Assembly: GCA_030248065.1 (NCBI GenBank)
Contig: JASAMV010002011.1
Span: 62,001 to 126,000 of the forward strand
Direction of reading: 5' to 3'
Source of the DNA: Rhynchonema sp. JSB1_4
Taxonomy: Eukaryota; Nematoda; Chromadorea; Monhysterida; Xyalidae
DNA length: 64,000 nt
In this document: in pieces, positions 42,215-50,918 of the stretch
How the letters are laid out: each line of letters begins with the position of its first letter
Numbering within the stretch: position 1 is the stretch's first letter
The notes under the pieces: model-generated
The model's database searches: none
Seen by the model: only the letters and a program-made list of their open reading frames with translations
Told to the model about the DNA's origin: nothing
Position numbers and translations under genes: made by a program

Positions 42215-42601
42215 GGTATTGGTATTGGGTCTAATTCTGGTATTGGGTATTGGGTATTGGTATTGAAGCTGGCCTGGTATTGGTATCGGGTTTGCCCAGG
42301 TATTGGGTCAAAACCAATACCCAATACTAATCCAGAAAAACCCAATACCAAACCAATATCAAACCCAATACCTGACTTAAAACCCAATACCAAACCAATG
42401 CCAAACCCAATACCAACCCAATACCAGACCAAAAACCCAATACCAAGCCAATACCAAGACCAATACCCAATACCAATACCAACCCAATACCCAATACTCA
42501 ATACCAATACCAGCCCAATACCAAACCCAATACCAGGCACTTCAGTGGTATTGATCTGGTATTGGGTATTGGTATTGGTATTGGGTCTCACCCGGTATTG
42601 G

Positions 42602-43029
42602 CAGTGGTGTCGTTGGGAAATCAAAAAGTCAGGATACCGGATACCCAAAATCCAAAATTTTCGGATACCGGATACCCAAAATGAAAAATCTCGGATACCA
42701 GGGAGGGGGTTGCTCCCTAAAATAAAAAATCTCGGATACCCAGGGGGGGTTGTTCAAAAAAGGTCAATTTTTTTAGAGGAAAATTGAGCAAAATCGGTAT
42801 TGAAAGCGCAAAAAACGGTCATTTTGGGGGTTATGCTTGCGCTAGCAAGCGATTTTGAGCATTTTGGAGGTAAAAATGGGCGATTTTTACGGTTTTCGGA
42901 AAAAATTTAGGGTAGGATACCCCTGGACAAAAAGTCAGGATACCGGATACCCCTGGGTGAAAAAATCAAGATACCGGATACCGGATACGGGGGGGTAACC
43001 CCCCCTTCCCCCCCCCAACCACACCACTG
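42602..43029. mobile_element. hAT-like element, CAGTGGTGTCGTTG family, copy 2
   Basis: Left CAGTGGTGTCGTTGGG, right CCAACCACACCACTG, exact 8-bp flank GGTATTGG (42,594-42,601; 43,030-43,037). Subterminal unit GGATACCGGATACCC differs from the GGTATGGGAAAT unit of the copy at 37,350, so the same terminus carries two different subterminal sets. A hairpin GCTTGC-GCTA-GCAAGC sits near the centre (42,835-42,850). Confidence 0.92.
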
Positions 43030-43051
43030 GGTATTGGTATTGGGTATTGGG

Positions 43052-43834
43052 CAGTGTAGTGGCTGGGGGGGGATGGGGGGGATCCCCCCTAAGGAGTAGG
43101 TACCTTGCAACCACCCCTTGGGGGGGGATGGGGGGGAAGGGTAGGTACCTTGCAACCACCCCGGAGGGTACCTTGCAACCATCAATTTATGGTTTTTATA
43201 GGCAAAAATGGGTGTTTTTCGACCTCAAAACCCCAAAATTCGCGCGCTCCGCGCGCAAACCTCCATATAATAGGTATTTTAGGGCGCCCTTAGTCATAGT
43301 GGAAAATGGAAATGGAAATGCAAAAAATAATCTATGTCCAAGTTTTCCATTTCCATTTCCAATATGACTAAGGGCATACTGGAAATGGAAAATGGAAATG
43401 AAACAAAACATTTACTGCAGCAGCCATGTTTTGACATGTGACAAAAACATTTTCTGTTCCACTCAATTCGCGGCCGCTGATTGGTCAAATTTCACACAGA
43501 AAATGTTTTGTTTCATTTCCATTTTCCATTTCCAGTATGCCCTTAGTCATATTGGAAATGGAAATGGAAAACTTGGACATAGAATATTTTTTGCATTTCC
43601 ATTTCCATTTTCCACTATGACTAAGGGCGCCCTTAGGCAAATTTTCGGCCAAAATGCAAAAAAGTGCCTATTTTTCGGCCAATTTTGCAGAAAAAAGCAT
43701 GCAAAAAACACCTTTTTTTCGGACCTTAGGGGTACCTTGCAACCTTCCGGAGGCTGGGTAGGGGGGTACCTTGCAACCATCTGGATCCATCCCCCCCAAG
43801 GGTACCTTGCAACCATTTGCCTGCCACTACACTG
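43052..43834. mobile_element. hAT-like element, CAGTGTAGTGGC family, copy 3 (interrupted)
   Basis: Termini CAGTGTAGTGGC and GCCACTACACTG. The exact 8-bp flank GTATTGGG is on both sides (43,044-43,051; 43,835-43,842). Mirror GGTACCTTGCAACC units. Central mini-hairpin CGCGCG-CTC-CGCGCG at 43,241-43,255. Interrupted by 43,282-43,632. It closely matches copy 2 at 39,673, which serves as the empty-site reference. Confidence 0.95.
43282..43632. mobile_element. PIF/Harbinger-like foldback element, GGGCGCCCTTAGTCAT termini
   Basis: GGGCGCCCTTAGTCATAGTG at the left is mirrored at the right. The inverted arms, about 150 bp, are made of GGAAATGGAAAATGG-type purine repeats and a second inner TGACTAAGGGCATACTGG. 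TTA lies on both sides (43,279-43,281; 43,633-43,635). The host copies at 39,673 and 37,317 lack the insert and carry a single site, so the boundaries are secure. Centre about 60 bp, GC-rich, with GCGGCCGC. Confidence 0.93.
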
Positions 43835-43871
43835 GTATTGGGTCACCAATTTGGTATTGGTATTGGGTATA

Positions 43872-44291
43872 CTTGCGGGCCGGAAAAAAAACCGTTTTTT
43901 TTCCGGAAAAAAAACCGAAAAAAAACCGTTTTTTTTCCGAGGCCCGGAAAAATACGTTTTTATTTTTCCGGAAATTTTTCCAAGTGGCAACTTTTGGAAA
44001 AAAACCGTTTTTTTTCCAAAAATTTCCGAAATATTTTCAAAGGTTGCGAAAGGATGTTGTCAAAACCAATGTAAATCGGTGCTAAACAGTTCAAAATGAG
44101 CACTTTTTAATCTCCAGGTGCATTTTTAGCCTGTTTCAGGCCATTTCCAGACAAAATTTTCTCCAAAATAGGCGTTTTTGGACCATGGGTATCCTTAAGT
44201 ACTGGAAAAATATTTGGAAAAAAAACGGTTTTTTTTCCGGAAAAAAAACGGTTTTTTTTCCAAAAATATATTTTGCGGAAAAATACGCAAG
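43872..44291. mobile_element. TA-target element with GGAAAAAAACCGTTTT hairpins, copy 2
   Basis: It begins CTTGCGGGCCGG and ends TTTTTCCGCATTTT-type sequence closing CGCAAG, with TA on both sides. It is the inverted counterpart of 20,739-21,128 (shared AAAGGTTGCGA, ACATTGGTTTT and CCATGGGTATCCTTAAGTAC in reverse). Multiple A8/T8 palindromes. Confidence 0.8.
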
Positions 44292-44432
44292 TATAGTATT
44301 GGGTATTGGGTATTGGTACAGGGCCGGTATTGGTATTGGGTATTGGTATTGGGTGTCAAAAGTGGTATTGTGCCCAGGCCTACCCCCCCCCCCTTAAGTA
44401 ACATCCCCTATACTGTAGTGTATTAAGGCTTG

Positions 44433-45569
44433 CATAGTTTTTTTTAGACACTTTTTAGGTGCAATTTGCACCTAAAAAATCAGAATTGCACCTAAAAATT
44501 CAGGGTTAGGTGCAAGGTTGCACCTAAAATTTTGGGCCCTTATTTGCTCAATTTAGCATTTATACAGCATCTTTTAAGGTTGGAAAGCTTAGAAACAAAA
44601 AAATGCACTGCGCGGCTTTTCATTCCTTCCAATAAATTCCATCGAGGCATTTGGTCGACATCGACAAAAAATATTGATCTGATTGATTGATTTCGTACAC
44701 AGTTAGTACCTGGTGTGCTGGTGATAAGATTCAAAACAAATACATGCTGTACTAGGATCAGTGTAATTCCTGGTCCGGCGAGGCGGTTAGTGAACCTACC
44801 CACTTTGTCGGTGCGGCGGTTAGTGTACCTCCCTGCTCCCTGTGGGGGGAAGGAGGGGAGGAAGACCAAAATTCAGGAAAAAGTCCTTCTTTAAGATAAA
44901 ATTCGACCTATTTTTGCCCTTTTTTGGAAAAAATTCTCCATAAATAGGGTATTTTGGCGACTTTTGACAACATTGACCTGAAAATTACCCATTTTAGGCC
45001 TAAAATGCCCATCTTGGGCTAAAAATGCCTATTTTAGGCAAAAATTGCGGCGGTTAGTGTACCTGGTGCGGCGGTTTAGTGTATTAGTGTACCTTGGTCG
45101 CGGCGGTTAGTTTACCTTAGGAGGGGACCCCCTCCCCCCAGGAACTACACTGACTAGAACTAGAGCAGAACATGACAACAGTATTAGATACCCACACAGT
45201 AAATGAACAGCGAAAGTAATTGATTCGTACGTGACCCCCAAATGTGGATATGGTGAGATAAAAATTTTACTGTTTCGTTTTCTTCTCAATCGGTTCTCAA
45301 TAATGAAACTAGTACAAAATGTGCTCCAAAATGTTGAACTTTCCCTGAAAAGTTTGCTTTTGCTAAAGGAAAAGGCATTCATTGCGTTACAACTTTATTG
45401 AACTTCTAAAAGCACGCAAATAGCATTGAACACACAACCTGGCAAAAAAGCCTAAAATTGGCGTTTTTTTGTCCAAAATAGGGGTTGCACCTACTTTGGC
45501 CAGCTTGCACCTAAAAATTGGGGGGTTGCACCTAAGTTGCACCTAGTGAATTTTGAAAAAAAAACCCTG
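44433..45569. mobile_element. hAT-like element, CAGGGTTTTTTTT family, copy 2 (same compound as copy 1, inverted)
   Basis: It begins CATAGTTTTTTTTAGACAC and ends AAAAAAAAACCCTG, the reverse complement of 17,169-18,298 throughout. It includes the internal CAGTGTA(A/G)TTCC element at 44,759-45,152, inserted at the same base. The uninterrupted site is seen at 40,216-40,236 (GTGTATTAACGCTTGATAG). Flanks AAGGCTTG and CTTGATAG share CTTG only, so the duplication is imperfect. Confidence 0.85.
44759..45152. mobile_element. hAT-like element, CAGTGTAGTTCC family, copy 6 (nested)
   Basis: Termini CAGTGTAATTCCTGG and CCAGGAACTACACTG; GCGGCGGTTAGTGTACC units. Flanks ACTAGGAT and ACTAGAAC are the reverse complements of the flanks of copy 1 at 17,585-17,972, showing that both descend from one insertion event. 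Confidence 0.9.
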
Positions 45570-45865
45570 CTTGATAGTGGTGTACAGGTACATTTATGCA
45601 CGTTTGTTGTTCGTTCAGAGCACATAATACGCCTCCTATTGACGAATAGACACGAATAAATGCGATTACAAGCGAAAAAACATCCTTTCAAACCCCTTTT
45701 TAGGGGTTTTTGGGGGCTGGGGGGTATTTCTGGGAACAATTTTTCAGGTTCGGGTCAGTGAATTAATAGAGGCCCCCCCCGGAATAGAGCCCCCCGTAAT
45801 AGAGCCCCCCCAAAATGGGGTCAGTGAGTTAATAGAGCCCCCCTTCTATTTAGGTTTTTACGGTA

Positions 45866-46394
45866 CATGATATGCTGAAAATTTTTGTCCAAGCAAGCTT
45901 CGATTGGCTAGCTCGATTCGATATATTAACTCTTGGTCGCGCCTGAGATAAATCCAAAAAGAGTTAAAAAAACCAACAGTTGAGAAAACGCATCTTGATG
46001 AAACACAGACATAATAAAAGTGGAAGGCAGCAAAAACGGTGTTGGTTGATGTTGGTTGAAGTTGAACAGTTGGACTTGGACAGTTGAAAATTGTGCTTGT
46101 CCATGCAAAGTTGAAGAAAATGTTTCGGCAGTGTGGTTTTTCTCCAAACACGAACATGTCGGGATGTCGGGCGAGACAGTCGTGCCGGGAAGACTGATTA
46201 TAAACAACCATATGGGACATGCGCCACCGCGCATGCCCCGATAAAACGGATAAAGCTGATAAACCTGATAAACCCGACTCCCTTGCGCTGGGGGAAGACT
46301 GATTACAAATAACCCGGATAAAGCTGAAGCTGATAAACCCGACCCAGCTGCGCTGGGGGGAAGACTGATTACGGATTGAAAAATAAAACGGATA
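45866..46394. other. No gene; GGGGAAGACTGATTAC repeat units
   Basis: Three units of the form TGCGCTGGGGGAAGACTGATTAC lie near 46,188, 46,276-46,303 and 46,341-46,372, separated by AAACGGATAAAGCTGATAAAC-type repeats. Related units reappear at 47,644-47,830. Possibly subterminal repeats of an older element split by 46,395-46,822. Confidence 0.5.
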
Positions 46395-46822
46395 CCGTAT
46401 TGTCGGAAATAGAACCCCCCCATTAATTGACCCCCCCATTAATTGAACCCCCCTAAATGGCTCGAAATCAAAAATAGAACCCCCCATTAATTGACCCCCC
46501 CCCCATTAATAGAACCCCACCCCCAACCTTCACCGTACCACAGATTAGTGGTATGGTAGGGCTGTGTTGTTGTGTCAAACGTTGTTTAAGCTTGCGTACA
46601 CAACAGAATACAGCTTTTTAAGCATAATTGCCGCTGTTGAAGTTAGAAAATACCGAAAACAAGCCATTTTTATGGGCATTATTAACAATGATTTTTTTCG
46701 TCGGGGGGCCAAATGAAAAATATAACCCCCCCCAATAATTGACCCCCCCCATAAATTGAACCCCCCCCAAAATGACCCCAGTGAAAAAATAGACCCCCCG
46801 GGTTCTATTTCCGACAATACGG
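46395..46822. mobile_element. TA-target element, CCGTATTGTCGGAAATAGAA family, copy 2
   Basis: Termini CCGTATTGTCGGAAATAGAA and TTCTATTTCCGACAATACGG, flanked by TA (46,393-46,394; 46,823-46,824). Nearly identical to 38,499-38,880, with one roughly 20-bp extra segment (GGTAGGGCTGTGTTGTTGTG) near 46,555. Confidence 0.9.
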
Positions 46823-46950
46823 TAAACCCGAATCGGTTGTGGGACAGTTCGTTCCCAGTGATCTGGTCCCCCCAATTGGATGCAGCTGCCTTGGAACTGG
46901 AACTGTAATGTTTCACGTCAACCATTACCTCGCTGTTTTCCAGGCCTCAA

Positions 46951-46988
46951 ATGTTTCATTTGGCTCAAGCCTTAGCCAAGTGAAACAT
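46951..46988. other. Perfect-loop hairpin carrying the TGAAACAT motif
   Basis: ATGTTTCATTTGGCT and AGCCAAGTGAAACAT are 15-bp arms with one mismatch around an 8-base loop. The right arm runs into TGAAACATCA, a decamer found 12 times in this window. Function unknown. Confidence 0.5.
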
Positions 46989-47083
46989 CACAGACACTAC
47001 AAACCCGAGATTGTCAATGACGTCAAACATTAGTACCCAAAAGCTATTTACTGCTGCATTCAGGACCAGACCCCAACACCAGC

Positions 47084-47577
47084 CAGGGTTGGGCAAAAAA
47101 CGTTTTTTTTGAAAAAAAACGTTTTTTTAAAAAAAAACGTTTTTTTTAAAACGCTCAGATGACCAAAATATGCCCCCAAAAAAATGGAAAACGCTCATGT
47201 TGGGAAGAAAACGTGGTTAAATGAAGTCATTCTATGTGTTCTGAGGCAAAATAAACAGGTTTCAACCCTTTTCTAGCGAGTTGCTAAGATCCCATATCAG
47301 ACCCGCATCGTGGGACCAACCTTGGCCGGGGTCATCACTGAAAGTCAAACTCCGTATATCGACGTATCTCGACAAAGTAAAAATTGGTCGAAAATTTTTT
47401 GAAAAAAATGGGACAAAAAATTGATTTTCCTTGATGATCAGGGTACTTTCCCTGAAAAATCAGGGAAAATCAAGGAAATTCAGGATTTAAAACAAACGAA
47501 AAACGACCCAGGCGTTTTTTTTTAAAAACGTCGTTTTTTTAGAAAAAACGCCGTCGTTTTTTTTTTGCCCAACCCTG
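47084..47577. mobile_element. hAT-like element, CAGGGTTGGGCAAAAAACG family
   Basis: Termini CAGGGTTGGGCAAAAAACG and TTTTTTGCCCAACCCTG. The exact 8-bp flank ACACCAGC is on both sides (47,076-47,083; 47,578-47,585). Subterminal ACGTTTTTTT palindromes repeat on the left and in altered form on the right. Non-coding, 494 bp. Confidence 0.95.
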
Positions 47578-47585
47578 ACACCAGC

Positions 47586-48200
47586 TCGTGCTTCACGCCA
47601 CACCGGCCATACGCACGTTCTGCGTAATTCAATCAGCGTAACCAGTCTTCCCCGAGCTGCCCAACCCAGGAAGGCTGATTATATGCATGCAACAGCATGC
47701 GTAATCAGCCTTCCTGAGATTGCGCTTTGGGGGAAGGCTGATTATGGCTTCGTTTAATTTGTAATCAGTCTTGCCCCCAGAGCCTCTGCAGGGTGTACTG
47801 ATTACAATGGTAATCAGTCTTCCATCAACCGAGACAGTGCATTGGGGTGCGGCAGAAGGGAAGGGACGATAGCACTGCCGCGATGTCGCTTCACGCGACA
47901 TGGGGCCGGGCCGCGATTTTGGGCTTTTGGTTCGGGCCGGGCCGGAGATTTGGAGGATCGGGCCGGGCCGGGCCGAGCACCCCGGCCCGAACCTTCTGAA
48001 GTGACTTATTGTACTCAAAGAATATGACAACTTTTTCATTGAAAGCAATTATTTTTCCACCTAAAAATAAGTTCAGAAAAATCACAAAAATTAGGAAAAA
48101 ATCGGGTAAAAATCTGACCCAAAAAATTCGGGCCGGGCCGCCGAGCTTTGGGCACCTGGGGGGGGGGGCGGCCAAACCCGGCAGATTGTGTCCTCTGGCA
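47586..48200. repeat. GACTGATTAC units followed by GGGCCGGGCC-rich sequence
   Basis: Units of GGAAGRCTGATTA and their complements recur at 47,644-47,830. From 47,900 to 47,990, and again at 48,131-48,145, GGGCCGGGCCGG blocks occur with an AT-rich spacer between. No exon is supported. The GC blocks may be subterminal parts of another element whose ends I cannot define. Confidence 0.45.
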
Positions 48201-48202
48201 CC

Positions 48203-48480
48203 AGTGTAGTCCCTGGTCCGGAGGGGGAACAAGCGGTACCCCAGGATAGTACTTGGGGAGTTTGGGGGCATAGTTTTTTTAACCAAATTTAAAGCAGGTA
48301 AATTTTTTCAGAAGCTACTAAATTTTAGAATTTAGTAGTTTTGCTACTAAATTTTTCACTGGCTAAAAAGAGCTAGTAAATTTTAGAAAAAAGCTACTAA
48401 ATTTTACCTTCTCAGAAGCATTTTTAAGGGGAATAACGGAAAATTTCGCGCTCTACGCGCGCATTCCGGTCACCTGCTGT
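48203..48480. mobile_element. Decayed nested pair: CAGTGTAGTTCC then CAGGGTAGTACTTGG starts
   Basis: CAGTGTAGTCCCTGGTCCGG is followed about 40 bp later by CAGGATAGTACTTGGGG, the same order as the nest at 41,339/41,357. A CGCGCTCTACGCGCG hairpin lies at 48,447-48,461. No right termini could be matched. Confidence 0.45.
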
Positions 48481-48801
48481 GGTACCGTGCCGCTTACGGC
48501 ACAAATGAGCATGAGCATGCGCATCATCAGTTCGTTGATGCCTTGGCTTCAAGAAGTGTTGCACATAAAGTACATACTGTTGAAGATGTTTAATGGGTTG
48601 GGTGGGTACCAGACTGCAGACCACCAATGTGATATGAACATGTTTCGCTGACCTATTGGGATATTATTAACAGTGTTGGGACAGACAGACACAGTAGATT
48701 TCAACAAATGATGATGCCAGTGATGGTCAGCAGAATTTCAGTGGGTCAATGTCTCAGCCAGTAAGATATTCCGATTAGCAGGCCCAGAAAGTTATTTCTT
48801 A

Positions 48802-50060
48802 GGCCGCGTACAGATAGAGCTGGTTCTGGTTCTGGTTTTACTAAAAAAATTTCTATGTCCGAAAACCAGAACCAGAGCCAGCTCTATCTGTACGCAAAAC
48901 TGGAAATACTTCTGACGCAATATTTTTATTCTATGTCAGAGAACCAGAAATATCTCCAGCTCTATCTGTACGCAAAACTGGAAATATTTCTGGCGCAGTT
49001 CTAAACATTTATGTCCCTGGGTTATTTATGAAAAAAACGTGGTATGCGCTTGCAACATTTTGTTTGATTACAGGGTGTGCCGAAATACACACACCTGGTA
49101 TGAATTATTGTTTGTGCAGTAATTGTTTCGATTTGTGATAAACTTTGGCTAATTGTTTTTGGTCTGCTGTGGGCGCTTTGCCAACAATCTTCCATCGTTT
49201 GCAACCATGTTTTCAGGTATGATGTTTTCAGGTACCTTAGAATTCTAAACAAGGCCCCTAGTCTGCTGCGCTATCAGAACTAAACTTTCCACTTCGATAC
49301 AGTTTGTTGATGTTTTCATCCATGCTGAGGAAAGCAGAGACACCGCTGGGAGGATTTTCACTACGGTGTTTGAGGTACATTTTCCAAAAAACTGGTTCAA
49401 GCACAAGGTGCTCAACGGAAATTCTTAAGTGTAAAAGTCCCACCAATCAGCAAATAAACCGCTTGAACCGCTTTCGGAAAATGTACCTCAAACACCGTAG
49501 TGAAAATCCTCCCAGCGGTGTCTCTGCTTTCCTCAGCATGGATGAAAACATCAACAAACTGTATCGAAGTGGAAAGTTTAGTTGTGATAGCGCAGCAGAC
49601 TAGGGCCTTGTTTAGAATTCTAAGGTACCTGAAAACATCATACCTGAAAACATGTTTGCAAACGATGGAAGATTGCTGGCAAAGCGCCCACAGCAGACCA
49701 AAAACAATCAGCCAAAGCTTATGACAAATCGAAACAATTACTGCACAAACAATAATTCATACCAGGTATATGTATTTCGGCACACCCTGTAATCAAACAA
49801 AATGTTGCAAGCACACACACACCACGTTTTTTCAAATAACCTAGTGACATAAATGTTTCGAACTGCGCCAGAAATATTTCCAGTTTTGCGTACAGATAGA
49901 GCTGGAGATATTTCTGGTTCTCTGACATAGAATAAAAAATATTGCGCCAGAAATATTTCCAGTTTTGCGTACAGATAGAGCTGGCTCTGGTTCTGGTTTT
50001 CGGACATAGAAATTTTTTTAGTAAAACCAGAAACAGAACCAGCTCTATCTGTACGCGGCC
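48802..50060. mobile_element. 1.26-kb foldback element, GGCCGCGTACAGATAGAGC termini, TTA target site
   Basis: GGCCGCGTACAGATAGAGCT at the left is mirrored at the right, and nearly the whole 600-bp arm is mirrored. It is flanked by TTA (48,799-48,801; 50,061-50,063), as in PIF/Harbinger elements. Each arm contains three copies of an AGCTCTATCTGTACGCAAAA / TGGAAATATTTCTGGCGCA unit. The inner arms carry matching 60-100-codon open frames (for example minus 49,258-49,446 and plus 49,304-49,603, sharing MYLKHRSENPPSGVSAFLS). These mirror each other and have no recognisable domain. Confidence 0.92.
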
Positions 50061-50165
50061 TTAGGTAACAAACGGCTAAAAAGGTAACATTTTTATGCGC
50101 GCTCAGCGCGTTTGTGATCAGTCCATGTCCGGTTGTCGGGTCAAGGATAACAGTTTTGTGTCTTA

Positions 50166-50507
50166 GTGTGGACAACCAGCTTTGTGTCCAATATGCTCCA
50201 CAACTACTGCTTGTTAATGTCAACTACGAAAAAATATAGCAGTAATCATTTCCACATTTCGCAGTGGGGTGTCTGTTTGTGTGGAATCCACACTGTGGAT
50301 GTGCATGACAAGTTTCTAGCGTGTAATAACCCACGGAGTTGGCCCACAAATGCAAAACACTTCAAACCTTTTCGCTCTACGCGCGATGACCATCATTCTC
50401 AACGAGGTGGTACCTTCATTAGTGTCAAAAAGCATGTTTGTGCATTGTGTCTCCAGTCTCTGCAACCTAAAATTCCTGAAATGGTGATGATGCCTATTGG
50501 AGTCTAG
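50166..50507 (+). other. Open frame of 113 codons, status uncertain
   Basis: It begins just after the foldback element and ends GGTFISVKKHVCALCLQSL..., with several Cys and His residues. No domain match was recognised. It contains a CGCTCTACGCGCG motif typical of the mobile elements here at 50,373-50,385, which argues for non-coding origin. Listed only because it is longer than its neighbours. Confidence 0.15.
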
Positions 50508-50918
50508 TTCCCTCTGTGGGTCGGGACTCCCGGGCACGGAGTGATCCTGAGATTTCCTAAGATTCCTGATTGTCCTAAGATTTCCCCGTGCCCATTTCCC
50601 GACATGAGACCCAGCGCCAGATATCGATGCTGCCCGTTCGAAAATTGAGTGAAAGCTGTTCATGCATGTGGTTGCGCGATATCATTTATTCTGGGTTTTA
50701 TCGTCTTTGTAGTTTTATTGGGCTTCCTCGTCGGATCTACACACGTTACATGCATAAAATACATTCAGTACATAAGTAAATAAAATTATACAATTTCACC
50801 AAATACATATAGAATCCGGCAATAATTAGTGAACATAGCGAACCCTCGAGAAAACAAAAGCCCATGCCCGCATTTGAGGAAGCGCGGTAAAAATCGTTAC
50901 CTTTGTCGTTGTGTGCAC

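Larger units (their letters stand above)
41275..44382. mobile_element. CAATACC-repeat foldback element (split by nested insertions)
   Basis: It opens TGGGCACAATACCCAATACC and closes GGTATTGTGCCCA. The remaining pieces (41,275-41,338, 42,215-42,601, 43,030-43,051, 43,835-43,871, 44,292-44,382) are almost entirely CAATACC or GGTATTGG heptamer/hexamer arrays in opposite orientation. Exact outer limits and target duplication are unclear. The 248-codon frame across it is a by-product of the simple repeat. Confidence 0.6.
41175..45863. mobile_element. TA-target element, CCGTAAAAACCTAAATA family, copy 2 (4.7-kb container)
   Basis: Left CCGTAAAAACCTAAATACAG and right TATTTAGGTTTTTACGG, with TA flanks (41,173-41,174; 45,864-45,865). 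The native interior is recognisable at both ends (AATAGAGCCCCCC units; CTTGATAGTGGTGTACAGG near 45,570, as in copy 1). Everything else is nested insertions: a CAATACC-repeat foldback with four further elements, and the compound element at 44,433-45,569. Confidence 0.8.

Noticed and set aside
41902..42787. Two long open frames (248 codons minus, 221 codons plus) over the CAATACC arrays
   Set aside because: They consist of period-related Gly/Ile/Leu or Pro/Asn/Thr repeats dictated by the heptamer array and run through several transposon boundaries.
49258..49603. Mirrored open frames in the foldback element as a transposase gene
   Set aside because: Too short, no DDE or DNA-binding motif, and present twice because of the palindrome; kept only as a finding.
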